Source of the DNA: Gammaproteobacteria bacterium
GTDB lineage: Bacteria; Pseudomonadota; Gammaproteobacteria; Enterobacterales; Alteromonadaceae
Assembly (NCBI GenBank): GCA_017302255.1
Contig: JAFLDV010000039.1
Coordinates: 1 to 35,059, forward strand
Reading direction: 5' to 3'
DNA: 35,059 nucleotides
A program made the position numbers and the translations under genes. Of the stretch, positions 18,303 through 26,805 are shown piece after piece; position 1 is the first letter of the stretch, and every line of letters starts with the position of its first letter. The notes under the pieces were generated by a model, which worked only from the letters and a program-made list of their open reading frames with translations, was not told where the DNA came from and ran no database searches.

Positions 18303-19186
18303 TGGAAAACCTGCAGCTGCTGGTTAGTTACTTTCAGCAAACACCGCTGGCCTTTGTGCTGGCGGTGTTTGTGTTCAGTCTTTGTGTCGGCAGTTTCCTT
18401 AATGTGGTGATCTACCGATTACCCATTATGATGGAAACTGCTTTTGAACAAGAATATCAAGAATATTTTCATCCAAAGACTGCCAAACCGCTCGATGAAA
18501 CTTTCAATTTGGCGGTACCGCGTTCAGCATGTCCGAAATGTCATCATCCATTGGCAGCAAGAGACAATATTCCGGTACTGGGTTGGTTGTTACTCGGCGG
18601 TAAATGTCGTTACTGCAAGACGCCAATTAGTAAGCGTTACCCTATCGTTGAGCTAAGCACAGCGCTGCTTTCAGCGGTGGTTGCTTATCATTTTGGCGCT
18701 ACCGGATTTGGGGCATTAACGATAGTGACCACTTGGTGCTTAATCGCACTAACGGGTACCGATATCGACAAGATGCTGTTACCTGACGAAATCACGCTGC
18801 CGCTGTTATGGTTAGTGCTTAGCGCAACATTATTTGGCATTGGCCAAAGTTCTGCAGATGCCATTTTAGGCGCAGCTGTGGGTTACTTATCGCTTTGGTC
18901 GGTTTACTGGGCCTTCAAGTTGCTCACAGGCAAAGAAGGCATGGGTTATGGTGACTTCAAACTGATGGCTATTTTTGGTGCCTTATTAGGCTGGCAGCAA
19001 TTGCCATTGGTTATTTTGTTGTCGGCCGTGGTTGGTGCCGTAGTTGGCAGTATATTACTGATGGCTGCCAATAAAGGCCAAGACACTAAAATCCCATACG
19101 GTCCTTATATCATTGGCGCCGGCTTTATCGCGCTGTTATGGGGCGAGCAAATTAAAAACGCTTATCTTGGATATGTGTTCAATTGA
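18299..19186 (+). CDS. pilD: Type IV prepilin leader peptidase / N-methyltransferase
   Basis: Inner-membrane bifunctional enzyme that cuts prepilin leaders after Gly and N-methylates the new Phe; it also serves type II secretion pseudopilins. The 295 residues have the cytoplasmic zinc-binding cysteines Cys78, Cys81, Cys103 and Cys106 (CPKC, CRYC). The aspartic-peptidase motifs are TDIDKMLLPD (Asp155/157) and GYGDFK (Asp219). About eight hydrophobic segments are visible. Its substrates, the two pilins with NQG/F cleavage sites, lie just upstream. The start overlaps the pilC stop; a second ATG directly follows the first. Confidence 0.97.
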   Translation: MMENLQLLVSYFQQTPLAFVLAVFVFSLCVGSFLNVVIYRLPIMMETAFEQEYQEYFHPKTAKPLDETFNLAVPRSACPKCHHPLAARDNIPVLGWLLLGGKCRYCKTPISKRYPIVELSTALLSAVVAYHFGATGFGALTIVTTWCLIALTGTDIDKMLLPDEITLPLLWLVLSATLFGIGQSSADAILGAAVGYLSLWSVYWAFKLLTGKEGMGYGDFKLMAIFGALLGWQQLPLVILLSAVVGAVVGSILLMAANKGQDTKIPYGPYIIGAGFIALLWGEQIKNAYLGYVFN

Positions 19187-19806
19187 GCGCGATGGTTATT
19201 GGACTGACCGGCGGCATTGGTAGCGGTAAAACCACAGTTGCCAATTTGTTTGCAAAACTCGGTGTCACCTTAGTTGATGCCGATGTTATCGCCCGCGAAG
19301 TCGTCGCCATTGGTTCAGAAGCACTACAACAAATTGTTGCTAAGTTTGGCGCTGATGCCCTACTCAGCGACGGCAAGCTAAACCGCGCTTGGTTGCGTTC
19401 TCGAGTTTTTGCCGATGAATCAGCCAAGCAATGGCTAAATGCACTGATGCACCCGCTGATCCGTACTGAAATTCAACGACAACTTAACACCGCACAATCT
19501 GCCTACGTATTGCTAGTTGCTCCACTTCTTATTGAGAATGGTTTGACCGCGTTGACGAGCCAAGTACTGGTGGTGAATGTGAGTCCAGCAACGCAGATCA
19601 GAAGAACTTGTGCACGCGACCAAGTAAGCATCAGCCAAGTCGAAGCTATTCTGGCCGCGCAATGCAGCCAAAGCCAGCGACTTGCGCATGCCGATCAAGT
19701 CATCGATAACGATAGTGATGGTATAGATCTGAGTGAACAAGTCGCAGAATTACATGCGTTTTATTTGCATTTAGCCTCAGAAAAACTAGCCAAAACGCCG
19801 ACTTAG
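19183..19806 (+). CDS. coaE: Dephospho-CoA kinase
   Basis: Last step of coenzyme A synthesis: ATP-dependent 3'-phosphorylation of dephospho-CoA. The 207 residues start with the P-loop LTGGIGSGKTTVANLFAKLG. Next come DADVIAREVV, the lid region HPLIRTEIQRQL with VAPLLIENGL, and the C-terminal HADQVIDNDS. Two starts are possible. TTG 19183 overlaps the pilD stop (TTGA) and gives an MSAMVIGLTGG N-terminus like relatives that begin M-S-x-x-V. ATG 19192 would begin MVIGLTGG. I prefer TTG on the family pattern and the four-base overlap, without strong ribosome-site support for either. It is co-transcribed with pilB-pilC-pilD. Confidence 0.94.
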   Translation: MSAMVIGLTGGIGSGKTTVANLFAKLGVTLVDADVIAREVVAIGSEALQQIVAKFGADALLSDGKLNRAWLRSRVFADESAKQWLNALMHPLIRTEIQRQLNTAQSAYVLLVAPLLIENGLTALTSQVLVVNVSPATQIRRTCARDQVSISQVEAILAAQCSQSQRLAHADQVIDNDSDGIDLSEQVAELHAFYLHLASEKLAKTPT

Positions 19807-19862
19807 GTTTAATGTAAACAATTAACAATACAGTCTTTTCGACTGGCAGGACTAGCACAGCA

Positions 19863-20609
19863 ATGACTGAACTTATCTACGAACATCCGCTAAATGAAAA
19901 AGTCAGAACTTATCTGCGGGTGGAGTATTTGTTTCAGCAAGTTAATCTGCAACTATCGCTAGCCAACGAGTCGCAACAACTCGGTTTTTTCACCTCATTG
20001 TTTGCCTTAATTGAAGTATTAGACCGCAATGATATTCGTCCAGATCTGATTAAAGATGTCGAACGTTGTGAGTCCGCATTAGTTAATTGGTCACGTCACC
20101 CATCAATTTCAGACAGTACCTTAAAACGCATGTTACAGCAGGCGGTTCATCTACAAAGTGATCTGCTTAAAGGTGCAAAATTCGCTAACGTATTAAAAGA
20201 AGACAAGTTTCTAGGACCATTACGCCAACGATTTTTTATTCCAGGCGGCACCTGCTACTTTGACTTGCCGCAATTACAGTTTTGGTACACTCAAGATTTA
20301 GCGGTCAGACAAACTCAAGCCTCAGAGTGGATTGGTCATCTGCATTTAGTTGAAAAGGCTATAAATTTCATCCTAACGTTCATCCGCGAACGCGGTCAAT
20401 TTCAGCCGATGGTCGCTGAAAATGGGTTCTTTCAAAGTAATACTGACCAATTCGAATTGTTACGCTTACGCTACCCATTAAGTTATGGTTGTTACCCTAC
20501 TGTCAGTGGCAATAAATATCGTTACGCCATTCGCTTTATGCAACTTTGCGATGCTCAAGGCCGCGCAACTTCTGATAAAAACATCGCGTTTGACTTAGCC
20601 TGCTGTTAA
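19863..20609 (+). CDS. zapD: Cell division protein ZapD (FtsZ-associated)
   Basis: Cytoplasmic FtsZ-bundling protein that stabilises the Z-ring. The 248 residues (E. coli ZapD 247) show the conserved start YEHPLNEKVRTYLRVEYLF. They also contain RQRFFIPGGTCYFDLPQLQFW, given here only as the key IPGGTCYFDLP segment, and the end FDLACC with NKYRYAIRFMQL before it. It lies 56 bases after coaE and 79 bases before yacG, the same order as in E. coli (coaE-zapD-yacG). Its partner FtsZ is encoded in the same window. Confidence 0.96.
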   Translation: MTELIYEHPLNEKVRTYLRVEYLFQQVNLQLSLANESQQLGFFTSLFALIEVLDRNDIRPDLIKDVERCESALVNWSRHPSISDSTLKRMLQQAVHLQSDLLKGAKFANVLKEDKFLGPLRQRFFIPGGTCYFDLPQLQFWYTQDLAVRQTQASEWIGHLHLVEKAINFILTFIRERGQFQPMVAENGFFQSNTDQFELLRLRYPLSYGCYPTVSGNKYRYAIRFMQLCDAQGRATSDKNIAFDLACC

Positions 20610-20647
20610 ATAGCCCAATGAAGCTTCAGTAGCACTGCGACAAGCCG

Positions 20648-20656
20648 TGTTATAAT
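20648..20656 (+). promoter_or_regulatory. Extended -10 promoter of yacG
   Basis: TGTTATAAT is a perfect extended -10 (TGn plus TATAAT). No good -35 is present, as is common with extended -10 elements. Transcription would start near 20663, giving a leader of about 26 bases before the yacG ATG. Confidence 0.65.
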
Positions 20657-20688
20657 GCGCCACTTGTTTGTTACCCGGAAGATTGTTG

Positions 20689-20922
20689 ATGTCTGTTCTT
20701 ACTGTTAAGTGTCCAACTTGCGACACTGAGGTTGTATGGGGCCCAGATTCGCCGTTTAGGCCTTTTTGTAGTGACCGCTGCCGTTTGATTGACTTGGGCG
20801 AATGGGCCACTGAGAGCCGCCGTATTGCGGATAAACAGCCATTTGAAGCAGGGCTGGGTGATGTTGACCTACTTGCACTCGACGATGAGCTAATGCAGCA
20901 GGATAACGAGTTCTTTAAGTAG
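20689..20922 (+). CDS. yacG: DNA gyrase inhibitor YacG, zinc-binding
   Basis: Small zinc protein that binds GyrB and inhibits gyrase in E. coli. The 77 residues show four zinc cysteines at 8, 11, 27 and 31 (CPTC and CSDRC). Between and after them are the family segments [12 protein letters not shown] and [10 protein letters not shown], with an acidic C-terminal tail. The frame extends upstream to TTG 20668, but ATG 20689 follows GGAAG at good spacing and gives the usual start. It has its own likely promoter and is convergent with mutT, 12 bases away. Confidence 0.95.
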   Translation: MSVLTVKCPTCDTEVVWGPDSPFRPFCSDRCRLIDLGEWATESRRIADKQPFEAGLGDVDLLALDDELMQQDNEFFK

Positions 20923-20927
20923 ACTTA

Positions 20928-20949
20928 GCTGGGCTTAAAAGAGCCCAGC
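20928..20949. terminator. Hairpin between yacG and mutT, weak bidirectional terminator
   Basis: GCTGGGCT (20928-20935) pairs with AGCCCAGC (20942-20949) around TAAAAG. It spans the mutT stop codon and its last codons. There is no T-run on either side, so it may act with Rho or simply protect 3' ends. Confidence 0.4.
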
Positions 20950-21324
20950 AACCGCAGCTAAAATTGGTTGATTAGCATCAGGGAATTGATAATCAGCCAG
21001 TTGCTGATGTGGCACCCAAGCCACTTCCTGACCTTCCAGCCCTTCCCCAACTCCCGAGCACTCTGTGACTACCCATACATCTAACATCACACGCTTTTCC
21101 GGATAGTCATACTCAAGTGTTAATAACGGTTCGGCTTGAACCACGGTAAGTCCAACCTCTTCCTGCAGTTCACGGTTTAGCGCCTGCAATACCGTTTCAC
21201 CCGATTCAACTTTGCCACCTGGAAATTCCCAACGCCCCCCCTGATGCAATTGTGCAGGTCTTTTGCTGATAAAAATTGTCTCACCGCGCTTTATGACACC
21301 CACTGCGACATGGATAGATTTCAT
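20935..21324 (-). CDS. mutT: 8-oxo-dGTP diphosphatase
   Basis: Nudix hydrolase that removes mutagenic 8-oxo-dGTP from the nucleotide pool. The 129 residues (E. coli MutT 129) carry a perfect Nudix box from Gly37 to Leu59 (G-x5-E-x7-REL-x-EE-x-G-L), with metal-binding Glu52, Glu55 and Glu56. It is preceded by the GGRWEFPGGK motif typical of MutT. A GTG at 21327 directly precedes ATG 21324; the ATG, 8 bases after GGAG, is preferred. It lies downstream of secA on the same strand but behind a strong terminator, so it is probably transcribed on its own. Confidence 0.95.
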   Translation of the reverse strand: MKSIHVAVGVIKRGETIFISKRPAQLHQGGRWEFPGGKVESGETVLQALNRELQEEVGLTVVQAEPLLTLEYDYPEKRVMLDVWVVTECSGVGEGLEGQEVAWVPHQQLADYQFPDANQPILAAVAGLF

Positions 21325-21460
21325 CACTATATCTCCAATAAATTCCTGGGGTCTGCTGAGCTTTGCCGTGTGAATTCCCTGAATTGAGCGCGATCACTCC
21401 ACTTGAACCGACTCGGCAGAACAACAAACCCAAAATGGACAACGCCTCTAATATTTCCTC

Positions 21461-21491
21461 AAAAAAAAACCGGAGAATTAAACTCCGGTTT
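21461..21491 (-). terminator. Intrinsic terminator of secA
   Basis: A 9-base stem (AAACCGGAG at 21467-21475 with CTCCGGTTT at 21483-21491) with a 7-base loop runs into nine T on the minus strand. It lies 18 bases past the secA stop. Confidence 0.93.
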
Positions 21492-21508
21492 CTTATCACC
21501 ACGCTAAA

Positions 21509-24220
21509 TTAACTTAATTTACCATGGCACTGCTTATATTTTTTACCTGAACCGCATGGACATGGGTCGTTACGGCCAATTTTTTCAGCATCTCGGAACA
21601 CTGGAACTGGCGGCAGATCAGAAACATCACCACCTACGTGCTCAGCTTCTTCGTGCTGGAACTGCATTGGCACTTGGTCAGCTTTACGACGTTGCTCTTC
21701 CACCGCTTCAACATCTTCTGGAGCGCGAATTTGCACACGGCTAAGTACACCTGTAACGTCGAGCTTCAATTGATCAAGCATGTTCGAGAATAACTCGAAG
21801 GCTTCACGCTTATACTCTTGTTTCGGGTTCTTCTGCGCATAACCACGTAAATTAATGCCTTGACGCAAATGGTCCATCGCAGCTAAATGCTCTTTCCAAT
21901 GCGTATCCAGGCTTTGTAACATCACCGCTTTTTCAAACTGACGTAACACTGGCGCGCCAACCATTTCTTCTTTCAGCTGATACGTCTTCTCTACGACATC
22001 TTGAATACGTTCGCGTAACTGTTCTTCAAATAACTTTTTATCTTCAGCTAACCATTTCGCGATTGGCATATCGATGGCAAAATCAGCCCGTAAACGCGCT
22101 TCTAAGCCAGGAATATCCCACATTTCATCTAATGACTGTCGCGGAATGTATTGATTGATTACTGTCTCGACTACGTCTTGACGAATCGCGTTTACCGTGT
22201 CGGAAATATCTGCAACCGCTAACAATTCGTTGCGTTGTTCGTAAACCACCTTACGCTGGTCGTTTGCGACATCATCAAACTCAAGCAATTGTTTACGGAT
22301 ATCGAAGTTACGCGCTTCAACTTTACGCTGCGCGTTTTCAATTGCCCGGTTAACCAGCGGATGTTCAATCGATTCGCCTTTTTCCATCCCCAGCTTACGC
22401 ATCATTGCAGCCATGCGGTCAGAAGCAAAAATTCGCATTAACGCATCATCTAATGCCAAATAGAAACGGCTGGAACCAGCATCACCTTGACGACCAGAAC
22501 GACCACGTAATTGGTTGTCGATACGACGAGATTCGTGACGCTCAGTACCGATAATATGTAAACCACCGGCAGCAATGACTGCATCGTGACGCTGTTGCCA
22601 CTCAGCTTTAAGTTCAGCGACTTGCTCGTCTGTCGGGTTATCTAACTTGGCTAAATCGCTTTGCCAATTACCACCTAACACGATGTCTGTACCACGACCC
22701 GCCATGTTAGTTGCAATTGTTATTGCACCAGGACGACCTGCGTCGGCAATTATTTGCGCTTCGCTCGCGTGGAATTTAGCGTTTAAAACTTGGTGCTGGA
22801 TTTTTGCTTTGTGCAATAGCCCAGAAAGGTATTCAGAACTTTCAATTGACGCGGTACCAACAAGCACAGGGCGATTTAACGCTCTAGTCTCTTCGATATC
22901 TTGAATGATTGCCTGATATTTTTCTTCGGCCGTTAAATAGACTTTATCAGCCATATCTTTACGGATCATCGGCCGATTTGTCGGCACAACGATAGTTTCC
23001 AAACCATAAATTTGTTGGAATTCGAAAGCTTCAGTATCGGCAGTACCAGTCATCCCCGCCAATTTATCGTATAAGCGGAAGTAGTTTTGGAATGTGATTG
23101 ACGCCAAAGTCTGGTTTTCATTTTGAATGCGAACTCTTTCTTTGGCTTCGATGGCTTGGTGCAAGCCTTCCGACCAACGACGACCTTCCATTGTCCGGCC
23201 AGTGTGTTCATCAACGATAACGATTTGGCCTTCTTTAACCACATAGTCGACGTCTTTCTTGAACAAGTTATGAGCGCGCAGTGCCGCGTATACGTGGTGC
23301 AACAGGGTAATATTCGCTGCTGAATACAACGAGTCACCGTCTGACATCAAACCACGTTCAACGAGAATTTCTTCAACGCGGATTTGACCACGTTCAGTGA
23401 GATAAATCTGCTTAGCTTTTTCATCGATCGTGAAATGACCGTCACCCATTTCGCCTTCTTCGTCTTCTTTTTCTTGACGTTCAAGCATCGGGACGACTTG
23501 GTCGATTTGGCGGTACAGTTCAGAGCTATCTTCAGCTTGGCCGGAAATAATCAACGGCGTGCGCGCTTCGTCAATTAAGATAGAGTCGACTTCATCGATG
23601 ATGGCGTAAGCTAAATCGCGTTGAACACGTTCAGGCATGCTGAATGCCATGTTGTCGCGCAGGTAATCGAAACCAAACTCGTTGTTGGTACCGTAAGTGA
23701 TATCAGCTTCATAAGCCTTTTGCTTATCAAAGTGATTCATACCAGGAACGTTTACACCCACAGTTAAGCCTAAAAAGCTAAACAATGGTTCGTTGGTTGC
23801 AGCATCACGTTTTGCCAAGTAATCGTTGACGGTAATGACGTGGACCGATTTGCCGCTTAATGCGTTTAAGTAAGCTGACAAAGTCGCGGTTAAGGTTTTA
23901 CCTTCACCTGTACGCATTTCCGAAATTTTGCCCTGATGCAGAACCATTGCACCAATCAACTGCACATCGAAGTGGCGCATGCCGAAAACCCGGCGACTGG
24001 CTTCACGAACTGTGGCAAAGGCTTCTGGTAACAAATCATCTAGACTGGCGCCATCTGCATGGCGCTTTTTGAATTCAGCGGTTTTTTGCTGTAATTGCTC
24101 GTCCGTGAGTGCGACATACTGACTTTCCAGACCGTTGATTTGGTCGACCGTCTTTTTTAATTTTTTCAGGTAACGGTCGTTCCGACTACCAATCAGTTTG
24201 GTAAAAAGCTTTCCTAACAT
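21509..24220 (-). CDS. secA: Preprotein translocase ATPase SecA
   Basis: Motor that pushes preproteins through SecYEG. The 903 residues compare with 901 in E. coli. Motifs are Walker [10 protein letters not shown] (102-110), Walker [17 protein letters not shown], and [12 protein letters not shown] and [15 protein letters not shown] in the second motor domain. The C-terminal zinc/SecB-binding tail [16 protein letters not shown] has ligands Cys887, Cys889, Cys898 and His899. The ATG lies 15 bases after the stop of the M23 peptidase gene. The nearest AGGA is only 2 bases from the ATG, so initiation may rely on coupling to the upstream gene. E. coli has secM in this upstream position; no SecM-like arrest motif is seen here. 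Confidence 0.98.
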   Translation of the reverse strand: MLGKLFTKLIGSRNDRYLKKLKKTVDQINGLESQYVALTDEQLQQKTAEFKKRHADGASLDDLLPEAFATVREASRRVFGMRHFDVQLIGAMVLHQGKISEMRTGEGKTLTATLSAYLNALSGKSVHVITVNDYLAKRDAATNEPLFSFLGLTVGVNVPGMNHFDKQKAYEADITYGTNNEFGFDYLRDNMAFSMPERVQRDLAYAIIDEVDSILIDEARTPLIISGQAEDSSELYRQIDQVVPMLERQEKEDEEGEMGDGHFTIDEKAKQIYLTERGQIRVEEILVERGLMSDGDSLYSAANITLLHHVYAALRAHNLFKKDVDYVVKEGQIVIVDEHTGRTMEGRRWSEGLHQAIEAKERVRIQNENQTLASITFQNYFRLYDKLAGMTGTADTEAFEFQQIYGLETIVVPTNRPMIRKDMADKVYLTAEEKYQAIIQDIEETRALNRPVLVGTASIESSEYLSGLLHKAKIQHQVLNAKFHASEAQIIADAGRPGAITIATNMAGRGTDIVLGGNWQSDLAKLDNPTDEQVAELKAEWQQRHDAVIAAGGLHIIGTERHESRRIDNQLRGRSGRQGDAGSSRFYLALDDALMRIFASDRMAAMMRKLGMEKGESIEHPLVNRAIENAQRKVEARNFDIRKQLLEFDDVANDQRKVVYEQRNELLAVADISDTVNAIRQDVVETVINQYIPRQSLDEMWDIPGLEARLRADFAIDMPIAKWLAEDKKLFEEQLRERIQDVVEKTYQLKEEMVGAPVLRQFEKAVMLQSLDTHWKEHLAAMDHLRQGINLRGYAQKNPKQEYKREAFELFSNMLDQLKLDVTGVLSRVQIRAPEDVEAVEEQRRKADQVPMQFQHEEAEHVGGDVSDLPPVPVFRDAEKIGRNDPCPCGSGKKYKQCHGKLS

Positions 24221-24235
24221 TGTCCTGGTACCACT

Positions 24236-25192
24236 TTATTGTTGAGACTGGTTCGCAGTCTTGGCTGTGCCATTGAATTTATTTTGTCGATTATTCACGA
24301 AAGTGATTGGGTCAACTTGGCGACCGTTTTTCAATACTTCGTAATGTACATGTGGGCCAGTTGAACGACCGGAGTTACCGATAGTCGCAACCTGTTGCCC
24401 TTTATTCACCATTTGCCCGACAGCCACATCAATTCGATCTGAATGGCCGTAGCGCGTCCGATATCCGCCGGGATGTTCAATCTCGACCATATCGCCATAA
24501 CCCGATTTTTCGCCTGCCCAAGTGACAATGCCGCCAGCGGTTGCATAAACCGGATCACCAACATCACCAGCAAAATCCAATCCCAAATGTTGAGTCGGCT
24601 TGCCGTTAAACGGATCTGATCGAACACCAAAGGTCGAAGAAATATATCCGCTCGTCACCGGACGACCAGATAACTCACTATTCATACCAATATTGTGATT
24701 CAAATCGAGAGTTTCAAGTAGGCCGTAGCGGGTTTGTTCAATTTGCAGACTCTGCTCAAGATCGGTCAACTGAACCAGCATTTGGTTCAAATCGCCAAGT
24801 GCGACTTCTGTTGATGTCTGCATCGGGCCACCAATTGGCGGCAATTGCTCAAAATTAAACTCATCTTTGGATAAGTTTGCGGCATCTATTAACCGCTCAC
24901 CTACCATATTTAAACGATTAACCTGAGCTTGTAAGGAAGCAACCTTGGCAGTTAAGGCCGCGATTTGATGCTCGGCTTTCTGTCGGATCGCCGCGACTTC
25001 CTCACTTTCAGTATTTTGCTGCACTGTCAGCGGATTTAATGGGTACTGCGGATCGGTACCGATGCGGCCTAAAGCAACACCTGCGCCAACAGCAATACAA
25101 AACAACAAGGCCGCACTCACTGCGCGCTGCCCTGCTGTTACACCAAATAAGCTAGTCCGGTGTCGATCTGTTGAAAAAACTGGTAGACTCAT
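24236..25192 (-). CDS. M23 family metallopeptidase (LytM-type, membrane-anchored)
   Basis: Probable murein endopeptidase or a regulator of amidases in the periplasm. The 318 residues have a cytoplasmic N-terminus and one membrane segment (about 24-44). A coiled-coil stretch follows (about 62-105, again 130-160), then a LytM domain. The zinc ligands and active site are visible: His202 and Asp206 in QHLGLDFAG, YGHS near 250, and His281/His283 in GPHVHYEV. None is degenerate, so it looks enzymatically competent, unlike EnvC/NlpD. It lies just upstream of secA, and an M23 gene in this lpxC-secA interval is common in non-enteric gammaproteobacteria. GAGGT precedes ATG 25192. Confidence 0.93.
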   Translation of the reverse strand: MSLPVFSTDRHRTSLFGVTAGQRAVSAALLFCIAVGAGVALGRIGTDPQYPLNPLTVQQNTESEEVAAIRQKAEHQIAALTAKVASLQAQVNRLNMVGERLIDAANLSKDEFNFEQLPPIGGPMQTSTEVALGDLNQMLVQLTDLEQSLQIEQTRYGLLETLDLNHNIGMNSELSGRPVTSGYISSTFGVRSDPFNGKPTQHLGLDFAGDVGDPVYATAGGIVTWAGEKSGYGDMVEIEHPGGYRTRYGHSDRIDVAVGQMVNKGQQVATIGNSGRSTGPHVHYEVLKNGRQVDPITFVNNRQNKFNGTAKTANQSQQ

Positions 25193-25218
25193 GGGACCTC
25201 AGTTTCTGTGTTTTTGTT

Positions 25219-25695
25219 ATGGCCCGCTATTCACGCAAACCTGTCGACGTTACTGCGTTGCTGCAACAAAGCCCTTTACTCAAGGGGCAACAACAATCGG
25301 ACATAGTGCGACAACTTAATACCGAATTACTGCAGATTCTGCAACTGGAAAACGCAACTTTCTGCAAGGTTAACCGGATCCAAGCTGGACGAGTACAGAT
25401 ATTATGCACTTCTGCAACTTGGGCTACACGACTGAAAATGCAAAGAGACAGCATTCTAGCGACTTTTCGGCAAAAAGTCCTGCCTGATTGTGCGGGTATT
25501 GATATCGAAGTCAATCCCAACACACATTTGCAGTACCAGCATAATCCGACTCCTCAGATCTCAAATAATGCTTCACCGCAAATCAGCGAACAAGCAGCGG
25601 CCTATTTAACTGCAATCGCCGAAAACTCTGACCCAATACTGGCAGGAAAGTTGCGAAAACTAGCCGAATTAGCGATTAAAAAATCGACAAATTAG
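25219..25695 (+). CDS. DciA-family protein (DUF721), predicted replicative helicase operator
   Basis: DciA proteins help load the replicative helicase DnaB in bacteria that lack DnaC/DnaI. The 158 residues have the DUF721 domain at about 1-100. A positively charged start (MARYSRKPVDV) is followed by LLQQSPLLKGQ, then QLNTELLQILQLEN and the characteristic L(Y)V-x-(S/C)-A-W-A segment, here ILCTSATWATRLKMQ. The tail (100-158) is polar and probably flexible. The frame is open back to TTG 25171, but that would overlap the divergent M23 gene; ATG 25219 fits the family. The ribosome site is poor. It is the only plus-strand gene between mutT and the end of the window, convergent with lpxC. Confidence 0.83.
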   Translation: MARYSRKPVDVTALLQQSPLLKGQQQSDIVRQLNTELLQILQLENATFCKVNRIQAGRVQILCTSATWATRLKMQRDSILATFRQKVLPDCAGIDIEVNPNTHLQYQHNPTPQISNNASPQISEQAAAYLTAIAENSDPILAGKLRKLAELAIKKSTN

Positions 25696-25753
25696 CGCTA
25701 ATCTGTTTGGGTGCTAGATTATTCAGTCGCTTAGACATTTTTCGGGCGTAAAT

Positions 25754-25779
25754 AAAAAAGGCGTCAACGACGCCTTTTT
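25754..25779. terminator. Bidirectional terminator between dciA and lpxC
   Basis: AAAAAGGCGTC (25755-25765) pairs perfectly with GACGCCTTTTT (25769-25779) around a 3-base loop. T-runs follow on both strands (five on plus, six on minus). It ends the convergent DciA gene and lpxC. Confidence 0.95.
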
Positions 25780-25792
25780 AAAACAGTTTAGC

Positions 25793-26704
25793 TTAAGCTA
25801 ATTGCGGGGCTAAATAAGAAATCGGCAGCTGAGCTGGTTTGTCGAAAGTGACAAATTCCCAGTTTTCTTGGTTAGCAAGCACAGCACACAATAACTGATT
25901 GTTCAGCGCGTGACCTGTTTTGTAGGCTTTGAACTCACCTAAAATACTGTAACCGGCCATATATAAATCACCGATTGCATCTAGAATTTTGTGTTTGATG
26001 AACTCATCATCGTAGCGTAAACCGTCTTGGTTCAATACGCGGAACTCGTCAAGAACCACGGCATTATCGAAACTACCGCCTAAAGCGAGGTTGTTGGCGC
26101 GTAAGTATTCGATATCTTGCAAGAAACCAAAAGTACGAGCACGGCTAATATCTTTGATAAAAGTTGCGGCTGAAAAATCCAGTCGAACGTGCTGTTTAGT
26201 TTCAGAAATCACAGGGTGATCAAAATCAATCGCGAAATCAATACGGAAACCGTGGTGCGGTTTGAACTCAGCCCACTTGTCACCGTCTTCAACTCGTACT
26301 GCTTTTTTGATACGGATGAATTTCTTCGCTAACTTTTGCTCACTGACGCCAGCTTCCAGCAACAGATAAACAAAAGGATTCGCGCTACCATCCATGATCG
26401 GGATTTCAGCGGCATCAACTTCAACCACTAAATTATCGATGCCTAAACCAGCAACTGCAGCCATTAAATGCTCAGTAGTGGACAAACGCACGCCATTTGG
26501 ATTGATTAAACAAGTACACATCACAGTGTCACCTACCAGTTCCGGACTTACTTTGAAGTCAACAATCGGATCTAAGTCGACACGACGGAACACAATTCCT
26601 GTGTTGTCAGGCGCAGGCCGGAGAGTAAGCGTAACCTTCTCGCCCTTGTGCAGACCGACTCCGATGGAGCTGATAGTTTTACTGATAGTGCGTTGTTTAA
26701 TCAT
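25793..26704 (-). CDS. lpxC: UDP-3-O-acyl-N-acetylglucosamine deacetylase
   Basis: Zinc enzyme for the committed step of lipid A synthesis. The 303 residues (E. coli 305) have the start [19 protein letters not shown] (19 residues). His79 is in STTEHLMAA. The second zinc motif is HKILDAIGD (near 237-241), and the catalytic His is in KTGHALNN. It follows ftsZ after 101 bases, which hold a good promoter, so it can be expressed separately from the dcw cluster. Unlike E. coli LpxC, the C-terminus ends in SYLAPQLA; E. coli LpxC also ends in a hydrophobic residue-rich tag recognised by FtsH, and a similar role here is possible but not shown. Confidence 0.98.
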   Translation of the reverse strand: MIKQRTISKTISSIGVGLHKGEKVTLTLRPAPDNTGIVFRRVDLDPIVDFKVSPELVGDTVMCTCLINPNGVRLSTTEHLMAAVAGLGIDNLVVEVDAAEIPIMDGSANPFVYLLLEAGVSEQKLAKKFIRIKKAVRVEDGDKWAEFKPHHGFRIDFAIDFDHPVISETKQHVRLDFSAATFIKDISRARTFGFLQDIEYLRANNLALGGSFDNAVVLDEFRVLNQDGLRYDDEFIKHKILDAIGDLYMAGYSILGEFKAYKTGHALNNQLLCAVLANQENWEFVTFDKPAQLPISYLAPQLA

Positions 26705-26750
26705 TATTTCTCGTCCTGTTCATTAATTGAACAAACCCAAACGGCGGCGC

Positions 26751-26779
26751 AGTCTAGCATATGTTAACAACCTTGCCAA
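26751..26779 (-). promoter_or_regulatory. Sigma-70 promoter of lpxC
   Basis: On the minus strand TTGGCA (26774-26779, five of six matches), a 17-base spacer and TAGACT (26751-26756, four of six). Transcription would start near 26744, leaving a leader of about 40 bases before the lpxC ATG. Confidence 0.65.
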
Positions 26780-26805
26780 TGCTTCTGGTCAGACATCGTT
26801 CCAGA

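Noticed and set aside
23860-25192. A secM gene or SecM-like arrest peptide upstream of secA
   Set aside because: The upstream gene is clearly an M23 peptidase, and no sequence resembling the SecM arrest motif occurs near its C-terminus.
26718-26734. TGTTCA-TTAAT-TGAACA inverted repeat upstream of lpxC as an operator
   Set aside because: The 6-base arms in A+T-rich DNA are weak evidence and match no regulator I can name. It lies in the predicted lpxC leader and was left out of the feature list.
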